A DNA stretch of 64,000 nt from Cerasibacillus sp036516575 (lineage in GTDB: Bacteria > Bacillota > Bacilli > Bacillales > Amphibacillaceae): contig NZ_DATBTY010000006.1 of assembly GCF_036516575.1 (NCBI RefSeq), positions 1-64,000 on the forward strand, in the 5' to 3' direction. This document shows, piece by piece, positions 42,070 through 51,150 of this stretch. Positions within the stretch are counted from its first letter, which is position 1. The number at the start of each line of letters is the position of its first letter. A model generated the notes under the pieces. That model saw only the letters and a program-made list of their open reading frames with translations, was not told the origin of the DNA and ran no database searches. Made by a program: the position numbers and the translations under genes.

Positions 42070-43857
42070 ATGGTACAAGCAATCCTCGAATTATTTGCGA
42101 GTAAGGAAAAAGTAGCAGCGATTCTCGTTCATCCCATGATTGAATTTATTTTCTTGACGCTATTTATCGCTTTTATATTAACGGTGACAATTCATCTTGT
42201 TTTGTTTTTGAAGATTAATAGAATAAGGAAGTATTTAAAAGAAACAAACCGTGTGGATATCGAGCCGTTGCAAACTTTTAAAGAACAATTCGATTTAAGA
42301 CAAAAAGAAGAAGCATTGAACGTAGAGACATTTGTGCAAGAGAAATTTTCTAGTTGGCGGATGTTTCGTGTCCCAGTGATTGCTGCTATGAAGCTCATTC
42401 AAATGATGGTATCGGTGTTTATTTTACTCGGTGTGTTAGGGACATTTATCGGTTTAACGATTTCTTTAAGTGGTATGAATATGAGTGGAGACTTTCTCAT
42501 TGAAAATGTCGTTGGCGTGTTATCTGGTATTGATGTCGCTTTTTACACAAGTATTGTTGGGATGACTTTTTCACTTTTTACGACAATCCTTCGTAGAGTC
42601 CTAAATACAGAATATATGATGACAGATTTAATGCTTATGGTAGAGTCTCACTTTGAAGGTGACGAACAACATGGCATGAATCGTTTAATAGAAGTATCTG
42701 AAGCCATTCACCAATCCCTTCATGAAGTAGTTAAATCTTTTGTCGGATTTAGAGAATACACAACTGGATTACAGCAGTCTGCAAAAGATTTAGCGGCTTT
42801 TGATGACGGACTTTCAAGTAATTTACGAGATTTTCAAACGTTGTTTCAACAGATGAAGGCGGTGACAGATGGATTTGCGGACGGTACAACGGCGTTAAAT
42901 GAAAATTTTTCTACATTATTTGCTTATTTTAAAAAAGCGGATCAACGGAATGAACGGGTAGCGAATATTATCGAACAAATATTTGAAAAAGCACAAGAAA
43001 CATCGTCTGCACAAATGCAAACCTTGAAGCATATGGAGGTTACCTCAGAAGAATTAAAAAACTTTGTCACATCAGTCGTGGAAGAGCAGCAGCAAGTTCG
43101 TCAAACTTTTGAACAAGTTGTTAAGGAGCAACAACAAATGGTAGCTGTGATTGCGGAGCATCGTGAAGAGTTAAAGAAAATCTTTGGTCATCAGGTCAGT
43201 GAAAAATTAGGCAATCTATCTAATGATTTAAAAAATCTGCGCCATGGTTTTGAACATGTAGGGGATGGTGTCAGTAAATTACCTCAATACTTAGAAATGA
43301 CGAACCGAACACAAGAAGAAGCTAGCCATATTTTATCAGAGAGAATGCGTAAATTGGCAGAATTTAGTACAAAGTTTAATCAGCATTTAGACAACCATGC
43401 TAACCAGTCAGTGACATTTGAAAAACATATGTTAAAGGCTTCTGAAACCTTCGAGCAACTTGGAACGAAAAACGAACAGCTTATTCAAGAAATAAACGCA
43501 ACTGTTTCGCAAATCAATCAATCATTCCAGCATCGAGAAAGGGAACTGGATAGAAGTGTAGATGTGTTAAAAGATGCTCTTATAAAACATGTTGATAGTT
43601 TAGAAGGACAACTAAATCATCGCCTGCATGATGTCGTGCACCAGTTTGGTGATGCAATGAGTCGAACGAGCGAAGGTATGAAGCGAGAATTAGTAGATAT
43701 TCGTCGGATGACGGAAGAGATGCAACGGAACTATTTCCGTTCTATTCAGCAGCTATTGCAAGAGATTGGTCGCGAGTTTCAATCCTATAATCGAGGAGTT
43801 CAGACAACCAGCCAACAAAATGCCACTCATATAGGGATGGATAGAAATGAATTCTAA
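42070..43857 (+). CDS. ZorA-like MotA/TolQ/ExbB-type channel protein with long coiled-coil tail
   Basis: A 595-residue protein. TM segments lie at about 23-46, 107-131 and 153-173. The last two contain the conserved proton-channel helices (SVFILLGVLGTFIGLTISL; IDVAFYTSIVGMTFSLFTTI) seen in ExbB/TolQ/MotA. A cytoplasmic helical/coiled-coil tail of about 400 residues follows, as in ZorA of the Zorya defence system, where the tail transmits motor action. It is paired with a MotB/OmpA-like gene that overlaps its end. The classical ZorC/ZorD or ZorE effectors are not present nearby. AGGAGG lies 7 nt before the ATG. An alternative is a stand-alone envelope motor unrelated to defence. Confidence 0.82.
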   Translation: MVQAILELFASKEKVAAILVHPMIEFIFLTLFIAFILTVTIHLVLFLKINRIRKYLKETNRVDIEPLQTFKEQFDLRQKEEALNVETFVQEKFSSWRMFRVPVIAAMKLIQMMVSVFILLGVLGTFIGLTISLSGMNMSGDFLIENVVGVLSGIDVAFYTSIVGMTFSLFTTILRRVLNTEYMMTDLMLMVESHFEGDEQHGMNRLIEVSEAIHQSLHEVVKSFVGFREYTTGLQQSAKDLAAFDDGLSSNLRDFQTLFQQMKAVTDGFADGTTALNENFSTLFAYFKKADQRNERVANIIEQIFEKAQETSSAQMQTLKHMEVTSEELKNFVTSVVEEQQQVRQTFEQVVKEQQQMVAVIAEHREELKKIFGHQVSEKLGNLSNDLKNLRHGFEHVGDGVSKLPQYLEMTNRTQEEASHILSERMRKLAEFSTKFNQHLDNHANQSVTFEKHMLKASETFEQLGTKNEQLIQEINATVSQINQSFQHRERELDRSVDVLKDALIKHVDSLEGQLNHRLHDVVHQFGDAMSRTSEGMKRELVDIRRMTEEMQRNYFRSIQQLLQEIGREFQSYNRGVQTTSQQNATHIGMDRNEF

Positions 43858-44539
43858 ATATCAACGCTTGTTTAAGGGAGAGCAGGAAGAAGGACAATTT
43901 TGGCCATCTTTTACTGATTTATTAACGACGATTCTACTCTGTTTTATGTTATTTTTTATTGTGATGATGGTGATTAAATCATATCAAATTAAAGAAATGA
44001 AAAAAACATTAGACCAAATTATGGGCGTGCGTACACAAATAGTTCATGACTTGAAGGAAGCATTTACTGATTCAGAGCATGGAATCGAGGTAGATGAAAA
44101 GACAGGAGCAATTATTTTTAATACAGAAATATTATTCGCTTATGATGAAGCGGAACTCCATCCGGATTCTTATGGACTATTAGATGACTTCATCCCACAG
44201 TATTTAGATATCTTATTAAAAAATAACTATGAAGACTATATTGCAGAAGTGATTATCGAAGGTCATACAGATATGGACGGGTCGTACTTATATAATTTAG
44301 AGCTTGCTCAGAAGCGTGCGTATCGTGTTGCAGAATATATTTTAGGTGAAAAATTCCCAAATCGTGGTCTACAAGCACAACTTGAGAAAAAATTGACTGT
44401 CAATAGTAAATCATATGCTGACTCACGTACTAATAAAAAGGGAAAATATAGTGCTCAGGAATCAAGGAGAGTGGAATTTAAATTTCGCTTAAAAGATGAA
44501 GAGATTTTAAATAAGACGAGAGAACTGTTAGGAAATTAA
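43847..44539 (+). CDS. ZorB-like MotB/OmpA-type stator protein
   Basis: A 230-residue protein. A short cytoplasmic start is followed by one TM (about 22-43, FTDLLTTILLCFMLFFIVMM) containing D24, the position equivalent to the protonated aspartate of ZorB/MotB. An OmpA-like peptidoglycan-binding domain comes next (NTEILFAYDEAELHPDS, then VIIEGHTDMDGSYLYNLELA, Q, then ESRRVEF with the conserved R). The start overlaps the ZorA-like gene by 11 nt. Together they would form a proton-driven motor anchored to the wall. The next gene, an AlkD glycosylase, is 216 bp away and apparently separate. Confidence 0.85.
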   Translation: MNSKYQRLFKGEQEEGQFWPSFTDLLTTILLCFMLFFIVMMVIKSYQIKEMKKTLDQIMGVRTQIVHDLKEAFTDSEHGIEVDEKTGAIIFNTEILFAYDEAELHPDSYGLLDDFIPQYLDILLKNNYEDYIAEVIIEGHTDMDGSYLYNLELAQKRAYRVAEYILGEKFPNRGLQAQLEKKLTVNSKSYADSRTNKKGKYSAQESRRVEFKFRLKDEEILNKTRELLGN

Positions 44540-44755
44540 GCTAATGAGGATTTTGTTTTTGACTATGTTAGGTTTGTTTTAGCTCGTCATTCAGCTAAAC
44601 TGTGCTAGTTTCATAACTCATTGCCGGATATGGTATAGTTGAATTAACATTCTATCATTTATGCCGTTTTCTAATCGATTCTTTATGGAAATCTATTTAT
44701 GATGAATCACATAAATAGTAATAGGATGAAATGAAAAAGTGTTTGGGGTGTTAAC

Positions 44756-45433
44756 ATGTCAAAACAATCCATAGCATCATTACATACGGTATTTGAAGCG
44801 AATAGAAATGAAGAAAATGCTATCCATATGGAAAAATATATGAGAAATCAATTTCCTTTTATCGGATTAAAGGCAAAGGAAAGAAGAGATTTATCTAAAC
44901 CCTTTCTCCGAGAAGTCGATTACGATAGTGAGCATGTCAGCGAAATGATTCGTACATTATGGGAGATGCCAGAACGGGAGTACCAATATGTTGCTGTTGA
45001 TTATTTAGTAAAGCATAAAAAGCGGTTAACAGATCACCACATCGAATTACTAGAATATATGATTACGACCAAATCATGGTGGGACACAGTTGATGCGATA
45101 GCAAGTCATTTAGTAGGCAATGTTTTTCAGACGTATCCACAGCTTATATTAGAAAAAGGTGATGAATGGCTTTCTTCCAATCATTTGTGGTTGCAACGAA
45201 CGATGATTCTCTTTCAATTAAAATATAAAGATCAAACGGATGAAAAGCGTTTATATTCGATTATTAATCGCTTAAAACAGATCGATGAATTTTTTATTCA
45301 AAAGGCGATTGGCTGGGCTTTAAGGGAGTATTCCAAGACAAACCCAACATCAGTAGCTGAATTTATTGAAAAACAATCGCTTTCTAAGTTAGCGATACGT
45401 GAAGGGTCGAAGTATTTGGAGCGAAAAAAGTGA
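44756..45433 (+). CDS. AlkD-type DNA alkylation repair glycosylase
   Basis: A 225-residue HEAT-like repeat DNA glycosylase, which removes 3- and 7-alkylated purines without base flipping. Key AlkD residues fall at identical positions to the Bacillus cereus enzyme: W109 and D113 in TKSWWDTVD, and R148 in LWLQRTMIL. A tryptophan in GWALREYSK corresponds to W187. This exact alignment makes the identification strong. The gene follows a 216-bp spacer and is monocistronic, with its own terminator. Confidence 0.92.
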   Translation: MSKQSIASLHTVFEANRNEENAIHMEKYMRNQFPFIGLKAKERRDLSKPFLREVDYDSEHVSEMIRTLWEMPEREYQYVAVDYLVKHKKRLTDHHIELLEYMITTKSWWDTVDAIASHLVGNVFQTYPQLILEKGDEWLSSNHLWLQRTMILFQLKYKDQTDEKRLYSIINRLKQIDEFFIQKAIGWALREYSKTNPTSVAEFIEKQSLSKLAIREGSKYLERKK

Positions 45434-45456
45434 TTGGAAATAAGTATACTTTCTTT

Positions 45457-45488
45457 AAAAAAATCAGTCGAATACTGGTTTTTTTTAT
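45457..45488 (+). terminator. Terminator of the alkD-like gene
   Basis: AAAAAATCAGT pairs with ACTGGTTTTTT around a short CGAAT loop, and ends in eight thymines. The A/T symmetry means it could act on both strands. Confidence 0.82.
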
Positions 45489-45598
45489 GATAAAAGATAG
45501 TAACTGTCTTCCATTATAAAAAACTTTTGCTAAGATATTAATATAAATAAAATTCTTAATAAAATGATATATCATTAAGAATATAAAGGAGGGCTATA

Positions 45599-46495
45599 AT
45601 GAAGCCGGAATATTTACAACAGATACCAATTGCTCAAAAGGGAGGCCAGATTAAAGAGTTAACGAAAGGCTTTTCATCTGATAAAAAATATGTCATTGAT
45701 GACCAGTACTTATTAAGATTGTTCCCGAAAAAAGATAAACAAGAACGCCAAATTGAGTATGACACGATTTCGCGATTAAATGAGCTATCGGCTTATGTTC
45801 CGAAAACGTTCGAATTCGGCACACTAGACTCGGCTGATATGTCGTATATGATTCTATCGTATTTACCTGGTCAAGATGGAGAGGTAGCTTTAAAAGATAT
45901 AACGCAAATTGAACAATATGATGCAGGTTTTCTTGCAGGGAAAGAACTGAAAAAATTGCATCATTTAAATGCTCCTGAGGGTACACCAAATTGGTACAAT
46001 CATAAAAAGCATAAGAGTGACAGTTATTTAAAGCGTTTAAAAAATGTTCCTCTTGATGAGCATATTAAATCACTTCTTAAAAATTATATACGTTTACATG
46101 AACATTTATTGATAGAAAGACCAAATACGTTCCAACACGATGATTTTCATCCGGCTAATTTACTGATTCACGAGCGAACATTGTCTGGTATTATTGATTT
46201 TCAACGGATGGATTGGGGAGATCCTATTCATGATTTAACGAAATTAGGCTTTTTCTCTGTCAAGGCAAGTGTTCCGTTTACGATTGGGATTGTAGACGGT
46301 TATCATGATGACATAGGTGGTGTCACAGATTCGTTTTGGGAGTTGTACACACTCTATAGTGCGATGCATATCGTGTCAGCACTCGTATGGGGGGGCCCAT
46401 TAGGAATTTATGAAAAAATGCTACGATATTCACTCGATGTTATAGTAGATCATGATGAATTTTCCCAGCTTGTACCTAAATGGTATATAGACTAG
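45599..46495 (+). CDS. Aminoglycoside phosphotransferase (APH)-family kinase
   Basis: A 298-residue kinase-fold protein. Catalytic loop HDDFHPANLL (HxDxxxxN) is followed by the metal-binding IIDFQRMDWGDP (D-x-D region). The N-terminal lobe has YLLRLFPKKDKQERQ and ILSYLPG hinge. Many chromosomal members phosphorylate unknown small molecules (e.g. homoserine, choline or macrolide-like compounds). GGAGGG lies before the ATG. A P-loop kinase gene follows 20 bp later, so the two are co-transcribed. Confidence 0.88.
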   Translation: MKPEYLQQIPIAQKGGQIKELTKGFSSDKKYVIDDQYLLRLFPKKDKQERQIEYDTISRLNELSAYVPKTFEFGTLDSADMSYMILSYLPGQDGEVALKDITQIEQYDAGFLAGKELKKLHHLNAPEGTPNWYNHKKHKSDSYLKRLKNVPLDEHIKSLLKNYIRLHEHLLIERPNTFQHDDFHPANLLIHERTLSGIIDFQRMDWGDPIHDLTKLGFFSVKASVPFTIGIVDGYHDDIGGVTDSFWELYTLYSAMHIVSALVWGGPLGIYEKMLRYSLDVIVDHDEFSQLVPKWYID

Positions 46496-46515
46496 TCTAA
46501 AATGGTTGTGTTGAT

Positions 46516-47136
46516 ATGGAAAATATAATCAGAAATATTCAACAACGACAGGCCAATAAAACGTTTATCATCGGAATCGATGGCCTTGGTGGAGCTGGTA
46601 AAACGACTTATGCCCAAAAGCTAGAAGATGCTCTGAAGTTAGCAGACATGAAAGTCGCTTTGCTTCATATGGATGATTTTATCCATAAAAGATCCGTTCG
46701 ATATAATAAAAACAAAGCAGAATGGGATTGTTATTACAACATTCAATGGCGATATGATTATGTCTTAGAAAATATATTCATCCCCATTCACAAAGGAAAA
46801 GAAATACATCATATGATTGAATCTTATGATAAAACTCAAGACGTTTATCATCAACGACGACTCGATATAGATGCAGATACCATTCTAATGATAGAGGGTG
46901 TTTTCATCCAACGACCTTTGTTAAGAAATTATTTTGATTATGTTATTTATTTAGATGTTCCGAAAGATAAAAGATTGTCTCGCGTGCTTAATAGAGATAC
47001 ATATATAGGAAACCGAGATATGATTTTGAAAAAATATATAAATCGTTATTTTCCTGCAGAGGATAAATATGTGACTGAAATTCACCCGATTGAACAAGCT
47101 GATTATCTTGTCAAATATAATGAGGAAATTGAATGA
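46516..47136 (+). CDS. Uridine-kinase-like P-loop kinase
   Basis: A 206-residue P-loop NTPase. Walker A is IDGLGGAGKTTYA (23-30), followed by MDDFIHK, the acidic substrate loop of the uridine kinase/PRK group, and a lid with RVLNRD. 'MIEGVFIQRPLLRNYFDYVIYL' matches the Walker B region. Such short proteins in Bacillus are annotated as uridine kinase or (d)NMP kinase-like without proof. The RBS is weak (GTTGTG) but the 20-bp spacing from the APH gene suggests coupling. Confidence 0.82.
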   Translation: MENIIRNIQQRQANKTFIIGIDGLGGAGKTTYAQKLEDALKLADMKVALLHMDDFIHKRSVRYNKNKAEWDCYYNIQWRYDYVLENIFIPIHKGKEIHHMIESYDKTQDVYHQRRLDIDADTILMIEGVFIQRPLLRNYFDYVIYLDVPKDKRLSRVLNRDTYIGNRDMILKKYINRYFPAEDKYVTEIHPIEQADYLVKYNEEIE

Positions 47137-47384
47137 TTTACATCTAATAAACCGAAATGATAGTTTTTTTATATCTTTTTAATGTGCAATAGATTTTGTT
47201 AAAAAAGTCACGGAATTTGAGTTGGTATTTATCGTATATAAAAGATATCTTATCCTCGAAAATCTCAAGTGAAAACATGCCAGATAAAGCGGTTATACCA
47301 TTCGAAAATTTAAAAAATATTTCCCTAAGACTTTCAAAAATCATTCACATTAAACAGTCTCTCTCTATGTTATGATTATTTACG
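47137..47384. other. Intergenic region upstream of nrdD, no gene seen
   Basis: AT-rich spacer. A 66-codon minus-strand frame covers much of it but lacks an RBS and protein-like composition. No terminator is evident for the kinase operon. The regulatory signals for nrdD lie at the right end and are listed separately. Confidence 0.4.
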
Positions 47385-47430
47385 ACACCATATGTAGTGT
47401 ATAATTATTAAATGAATACTATATATGGCA
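47385..47430 (+). promoter_or_regulatory. Tandem NrdR boxes overlapping the nrdDG promoter
   Basis: Box 1 is ACACCATATGTAGTGT (47385-47400) and box 2 is AATACTATATATGGCA (47415-47430). Their centres are 30 bp apart, close to three helical turns, as typical for NrdR repressor sites. A perfect -10 TATAAT (47400-47405) abuts box 1, so NrdR binding would block RNA polymerase. Box 1 is the better match. No NrdR gene is in the window. Confidence 0.8.
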
Positions 47431-47459
47431 AAAAAGCGTGAGGCATAGGGGGAAATGAA

Positions 47460-49331
47460 ATGGTTTTGCTTAAAGAAGAACATGATGTGGAAGCACGCTT
47501 AATGGACACTTTCTCACAAATTGTAGAGGTGAAAAATCGTAATCTACTACAAGAAAATGCGAATGTTGATGGGCAGTCGCCGATGGGGCAAATGGGAAAA
47601 TTTGCTTCAGAAAGTGGGAAGTTTTATGGAATGGAAAAACTACTCCAACCAAGTGTGAAGCGTGCGATTGAGGAAAATTATCTTCATCCGCATGATTTCG
47701 ATTTTTATCCAACAGGAACGACAACTTGTTGTCAAATTCCGTTAGGGGAACTACTTAAAAATGGATTTAATACAGGTCATGGGCATATGCGAGAACCGTC
47801 TTCGATTACAAGTGCGCTTGCATTAGCGTCTATCATTTTTCAGGCGAATCAAAATATGCAACATGGTGGTCAGAGTTTTCCAATGTTTGATTTTGATTTG
47901 GCTCCGTATGTACGTAAAACATATGAAAAGCATTTAATAAAGTTAAAGTCATATCCAACATCGTGGGTAGAGGAAGAAGTTAAAGAACACGCCTGGATTG
48001 AAACAGAGCGTGATGTCTATCAAGCATGTGAAGCATTTATTCATAATAGTAATAGCATGCATTCTAGAGGTGGAGGACAAGTTCCGTTTGTGTCAATTAA
48101 CTACGGAACGGATACGTCTAAGGAAGGTCGGCTTCTCGTTAAAAATCTGTTATTAGCAACACAAGCAGGGTTAGGTAAAGGGGAAACACCGATTTTTCCG
48201 ATTCAAATTTTTAAGATGAAAAAAGGAATCAACTTTCATGAAGGTGATCCGAATTATGATTTATATCAATTAGCACTCGAAACGACTGCTAAGCGATTAT
48301 TTCCAAATTTCAGCTTTATTGATTCTACCTTTAATGCTCAGTACTATGATGGGACACCGGAATCAGAAGTATCATATATGGGATGCCGTACACGTGTTAT
48401 GTCTAATATTCATGGTGATGAAAATAGTATTCGTCGTGGTAATTTATCGTTTACATCCATTAATCTCGTCAAAATTGCCTTATCGACGAAAACAGTTGAA
48501 AAATTTATGGAGAAGCTACATAACTATATTGATATTGCTATTCTCCAGTTACTCGAACGATTCCGTTTTCAGGCAAGAAAGAAAGCCAAGCATTTCTCCT
48601 TTCTATATAGACAACATGTTTGGAAAGATAGTGAAAAACTTCAAGATGAGGATACACTTGAAGAAGTGTTAAAACATGGGACATTAAGTATAGGTTTTAT
48701 CGGTTTGGCAGAAGCGCTTGTAGCTTTAACGGGTAAACACCATGGTGAAAGTGAAGCTGCATATGAACTAGGATATCGTATTGTAAAACAACTGCGTGAA
48801 CGGATGGACGAGGCAACTCAGCAATATCAATTAAATTTCACACTTATTGCAACACCTGCTGAAGGATTGTCAGGCAAGTTTACGAAGCGTGATCAGCAAG
48901 ACTTCGGAAAAATTCCGGGTGTGACAGAGCGAGATTATTATACGAATTCTTTCCATGTTCCTGTATACTACCCAATCAAAGCAATTGATAAGATTAGAAA
49001 AGAAGGTCCATTTCATGAATTATGTAATGCCGGCCATATTTCATATATCGAAGTGGATGGAGATGTTTCGAAAAACATTCCAGCATTGGACAAGCTCGTG
49101 AAAGCGATGGCTACAAGTAATATGGGATACGGTTCAATTAATCATCCCGTTGACCGTTGTAAAGTTTGTGGTCATTCAGGCATAATTGACAATGCATGTC
49201 CTGATTGTGAAAATGATGATGAACAATTGATTGAACGAATTAGACGGATTACCGGATATTTAGTTGGTGATATGACGAAATGGAATGAAGCGAAATATCA
49301 GGAAGAAGCGGAAAGGGTCAAGCACCAATGA
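47460..49331 (+). CDS. nrdD: Anaerobic ribonucleoside-triphosphate reductase
   Basis: A 623-residue class III ribonucleotide reductase that reduces NTPs to dNTPs without oxygen. The C-terminal glycyl-radical motif RRITGYLVGDM is present, preceded by the zinc site CKVC…CPDC. Substrate-site motifs are MHSRGGGQVPFVSINYGTD and SYMGCRTRVM. The start has AGGGGGAAATGAA upstream. It overlaps nrdG (the activase) by 4 nt. The tandem NrdR boxes indicate repression when dATP is high. The gene implies that the organism can grow or persist without oxygen. Confidence 0.95.
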   Translation: MVLLKEEHDVEARLMDTFSQIVEVKNRNLLQENANVDGQSPMGQMGKFASESGKFYGMEKLLQPSVKRAIEENYLHPHDFDFYPTGTTTCCQIPLGELLKNGFNTGHGHMREPSSITSALALASIIFQANQNMQHGGQSFPMFDFDLAPYVRKTYEKHLIKLKSYPTSWVEEEVKEHAWIETERDVYQACEAFIHNSNSMHSRGGGQVPFVSINYGTDTSKEGRLLVKNLLLATQAGLGKGETPIFPIQIFKMKKGINFHEGDPNYDLYQLALETTAKRLFPNFSFIDSTFNAQYYDGTPESEVSYMGCRTRVMSNIHGDENSIRRGNLSFTSINLVKIALSTKTVEKFMEKLHNYIDIAILQLLERFRFQARKKAKHFSFLYRQHVWKDSEKLQDEDTLEEVLKHGTLSIGFIGLAEALVALTGKHHGESEAAYELGYRIVKQLRERMDEATQQYQLNFTLIATPAEGLSGKFTKRDQQDFGKIPGVTERDYYTNSFHVPVYYPIKAIDKIRKEGPFHELCNAGHISYIEVDGDVSKNIPALDKLVKAMATSNMGYGSINHPVDRCKVCGHSGIIDNACPDCENDDEQLIERIRRITGYLVGDMTKWNEAKYQEEAERVKHQ

Positions 49332-49777
49332 AGGTCATGAACATTATCCATGACTCAGTTGTTGATGGCGAAGGCTTACGGACAGTTATCTTTTTCGCAG
49401 GTTGTCCACATCAATGTCTCGGATGCCATAACCCATCAAGTTGGAAGATGACGAATGGAAAAAACATGTCAGTCGATGATATCTTGCAAGAAGTGGCAGA
49501 TAATCCATTAACAGATGTGACCTTTTCTGGTGGAGAGCCGATGATTCAAGCGAAAGAACTCGTAAAGCTTGCCAAAGAAATTAAGAAGCTTGATAAAAAT
49601 ATCTGGATCTACAGTGGTTTTACGTATGAGAAAATTATAGCTTCGAATGACCCATATAAAAAAGAATTATTGCAAATTTGTGATGTGCTTGTCGATGGTA
49701 AATTTGTTATTGAACAGAGAGATTTATCATTAACCTTTAGAGGAAGTCGCAATCAAAGAATTATTGCTTTAAATTAA
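49328..49777 (+). CDS. nrdG: Anaerobic RNR-activating radical SAM protein
   Basis: A 149-residue radical-SAM enzyme that installs the glycyl radical in NrdD. The [4Fe-4S] ligands C26, C30 and C33 lie in AGCPHQCLGCHNPSSW; the glycine-rich SAM region is VTFSGGEPM. Usual length for NrdG. Translation starts at an ATG overlapping the nrdD stop; an ATG three codons further in would also be possible. A terminator follows. Confidence 0.95.
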   Translation: MKVMNIIHDSVVDGEGLRTVIFFAGCPHQCLGCHNPSSWKMTNGKNMSVDDILQEVADNPLTDVTFSGGEPMIQAKELVKLAKEIKKLDKNIWIYSGFTYEKIIASNDPYKKELLQICDVLVDGKFVIEQRDLSLTFRGSRNQRIIALN

Positions 49778-49791
49778 GAAATGTATCATAT

Positions 49792-49830
49792 CCCTGTCCA
49801 GTCGGCGTACTGTGGCAGGGAATTTTTTAT
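49792..49830 (+). terminator. Terminator of nrdDG
   Basis: CCCTGTCCAGT pairs with ACTGTGGCAGGG (a bulge inside the stem), followed by AATTTTTTAT. Confidence 0.8.
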
Positions 49831-49893
49831 GTTATAACATTTTTATGGGCATTGAATAAAGTATTATTAACAAAGTTTACGAGGAGGAGCCGT

Positions 49894-50517
49894 ATGTTTC
49901 AGCCCATTTTACCTGTATCACTTCAGACATTTGTCATAAAGAGCTCTGGAGAGCAGATTTATTATCCGCAAATCATTCATTTGCAAAATATAACCGCTCA
50001 GCAAACAATGAATCAAAAGATTTATCAACAAGTACAAAATTTACGAAGAGAGCAGTATGAAAGTCAGCAGGCAGGTCTTTTTCAAGAGATGTTAGGACAG
50101 TATGAAGTAAAAACAAATGAACGTAACGTCCTTAGCCTATCATTAACTAATTATGCATATGCACCATATCATGCTCATGGCTTAACATTAATGAAATCGT
50201 TAACGTTTGATGTGAAAACGGGAAAAAGCTACCAACTTCATGAACTGTTTAAGCCAAATAGTCATTATCAAGACGTACTTAAAAAAATCGTTGAAAGACA
50301 AATAAAAGAACGAAATCTCGATACATTTGATGAGCCCATTACAATTTCATCGAAACAAGATTTTTATCTTGCTGATAAAGCGCTTGTTATCTATTTTCAA
50401 CTTTATGAAATCACACCATATTATGTCGGCTTTCCGATGTTTCCAATATCTATCTACGAGATTCAAGACATCATTCGTGAAGATGGACCACTTGGGAAAA
50501 TGTTAGAAAACGGATAG
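49894..50517 (+). CDS. DUF3298/DUF4163 protein
   Basis: A 207-residue protein with the DUF4163-like N-terminal part (YYPQIIHLQNI, AQQTMNQKIYQQV) and the DUF3298 part (TFDVKTGKSYQLHELFKPNS, then YLADKALVIYFQLYEITPYY). These domains occur together in B. subtilis RsiV and PdaC, where they bind lysozyme or lie before a deacetylase domain. Here no signal peptide, TM or enzyme domain is seen, which is odd for this family. GAGGAGGAG lies before the ATG. Confidence 0.82.
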   Translation: MFQPILPVSLQTFVIKSSGEQIYYPQIIHLQNITAQQTMNQKIYQQVQNLRREQYESQQAGLFQEMLGQYEVKTNERNVLSLSLTNYAYAPYHAHGLTLMKSLTFDVKTGKSYQLHELFKPNSHYQDVLKKIVERQIKERNLDTFDEPITISSKQDFYLADKALVIYFQLYEITPYYVGFPMFPISIYEIQDIIREDGPLGKMLENG

Positions 50518-50518
50518 T

Positions 50519-50911
50519 TTAGTGTTGCTGTTGAATCGCTTGTTTCGCTAATTGATCAGCCTTTTGGTTGGTGCGATTTGGAATCCATTTAATAAAAACA
50601 TATGGAAACGACTTTCCTTCTTGCCTTATTTTTTCTAATAACGGCTGGAAGGCTTTATTATTTGTATAATCTTTTTCTATCGTATCAACGACTATTTTAG
50701 AATCTGAACGAAAGGAGAGAATGTCTCCGGGAAATTTATCTTTACAAATTTCCAATGCTTTAATGACCGCGTAGAATTCGGCTTCATGGTTTGTACAAAC
50801 TCCAAGTGGAATGGCGAATGTGTAAACGAGCCCATATGCTTTTATGTAAATACCAGCGCCACTGATACCGGGATTTCCACTTGATGCACCATCTGTGTAA
50901 ATTTCAATCAA
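50519..50911 (-). CDS. RNase HI-like protein, short form
   Basis: A 130-residue RNase H fold with the four acidic catalytic positions: D7 (IYTDGASSGNPG), E45 (NHEAEFYAV), D70 (SFRSDSKIVV) and D119 (NQKADQLAKQ). It lacks the N-terminal viroplasmin domain of the other RNase HI near 1.7 kb and lacks the basic protrusion of E. coli RNase HI. This is like B. subtilis YpdQ-type proteins, some of which have little activity. GGAG precedes the ATG. It converges tail-to-tail with the DUF3298 gene, 1 bp apart. Confidence 0.88.
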   Translation of the reverse strand: MIEIYTDGASSGNPGISGAGIYIKAYGLVYTFAIPLGVCTNHEAEFYAVIKALEICKDKFPGDILSFRSDSKIVVDTIEKDYTNNKAFQPLLEKIRQEGKSFPYVFIKWIPNRTNQKADQLAKQAIQQQH

Positions 50912-51150
50912 TTGTCATACTCCTTTTTCATGGTCATCTTTATTATATCGAATAAATACAGACCATAAAATAAAATATTTCTAAAAAGCTTTTTTTAAAA
51001 AAAATTACATAATGGGAAAATTAACCACTTTTTAAAAACATAGACGTAACAATACTTGTAAACGGATACAAATAGGTTCTAATGAAATGTTATACAACAG
51101 GATATAAATTAAATTATTTTATGATAGCGTTTTCAGTTTAAAACTGTATC
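50912..51150. other. Divergent intergenic region
   Basis: AT-rich spacer between the divergent RNase HI and ABC-transporter genes. Long A/T homopolymers occur near 50990. No T-box, riboswitch or operator palindrome was recognised upstream of the transporter promoter. Confidence 0.4.

Noticed and set aside
41732..42104. Long frames on both strands with 7-residue proline/serine repeats
   Set aside because: They arise because the 21-bp DNA repeat is a multiple of three; no ribosome binding sites, all frames are open alike, and the true ZorA-like start lies further right with AGGAGG.
42070..47136. Complete Zorya defence system including the following genes
   Set aside because: The genes after the ZorB-like gene are an AlkD glycosylase, an APH kinase and a uridine-kinase-like protein, each with clear own signatures, own spacing and a terminator in between; none is ZorC, ZorD or ZorE.
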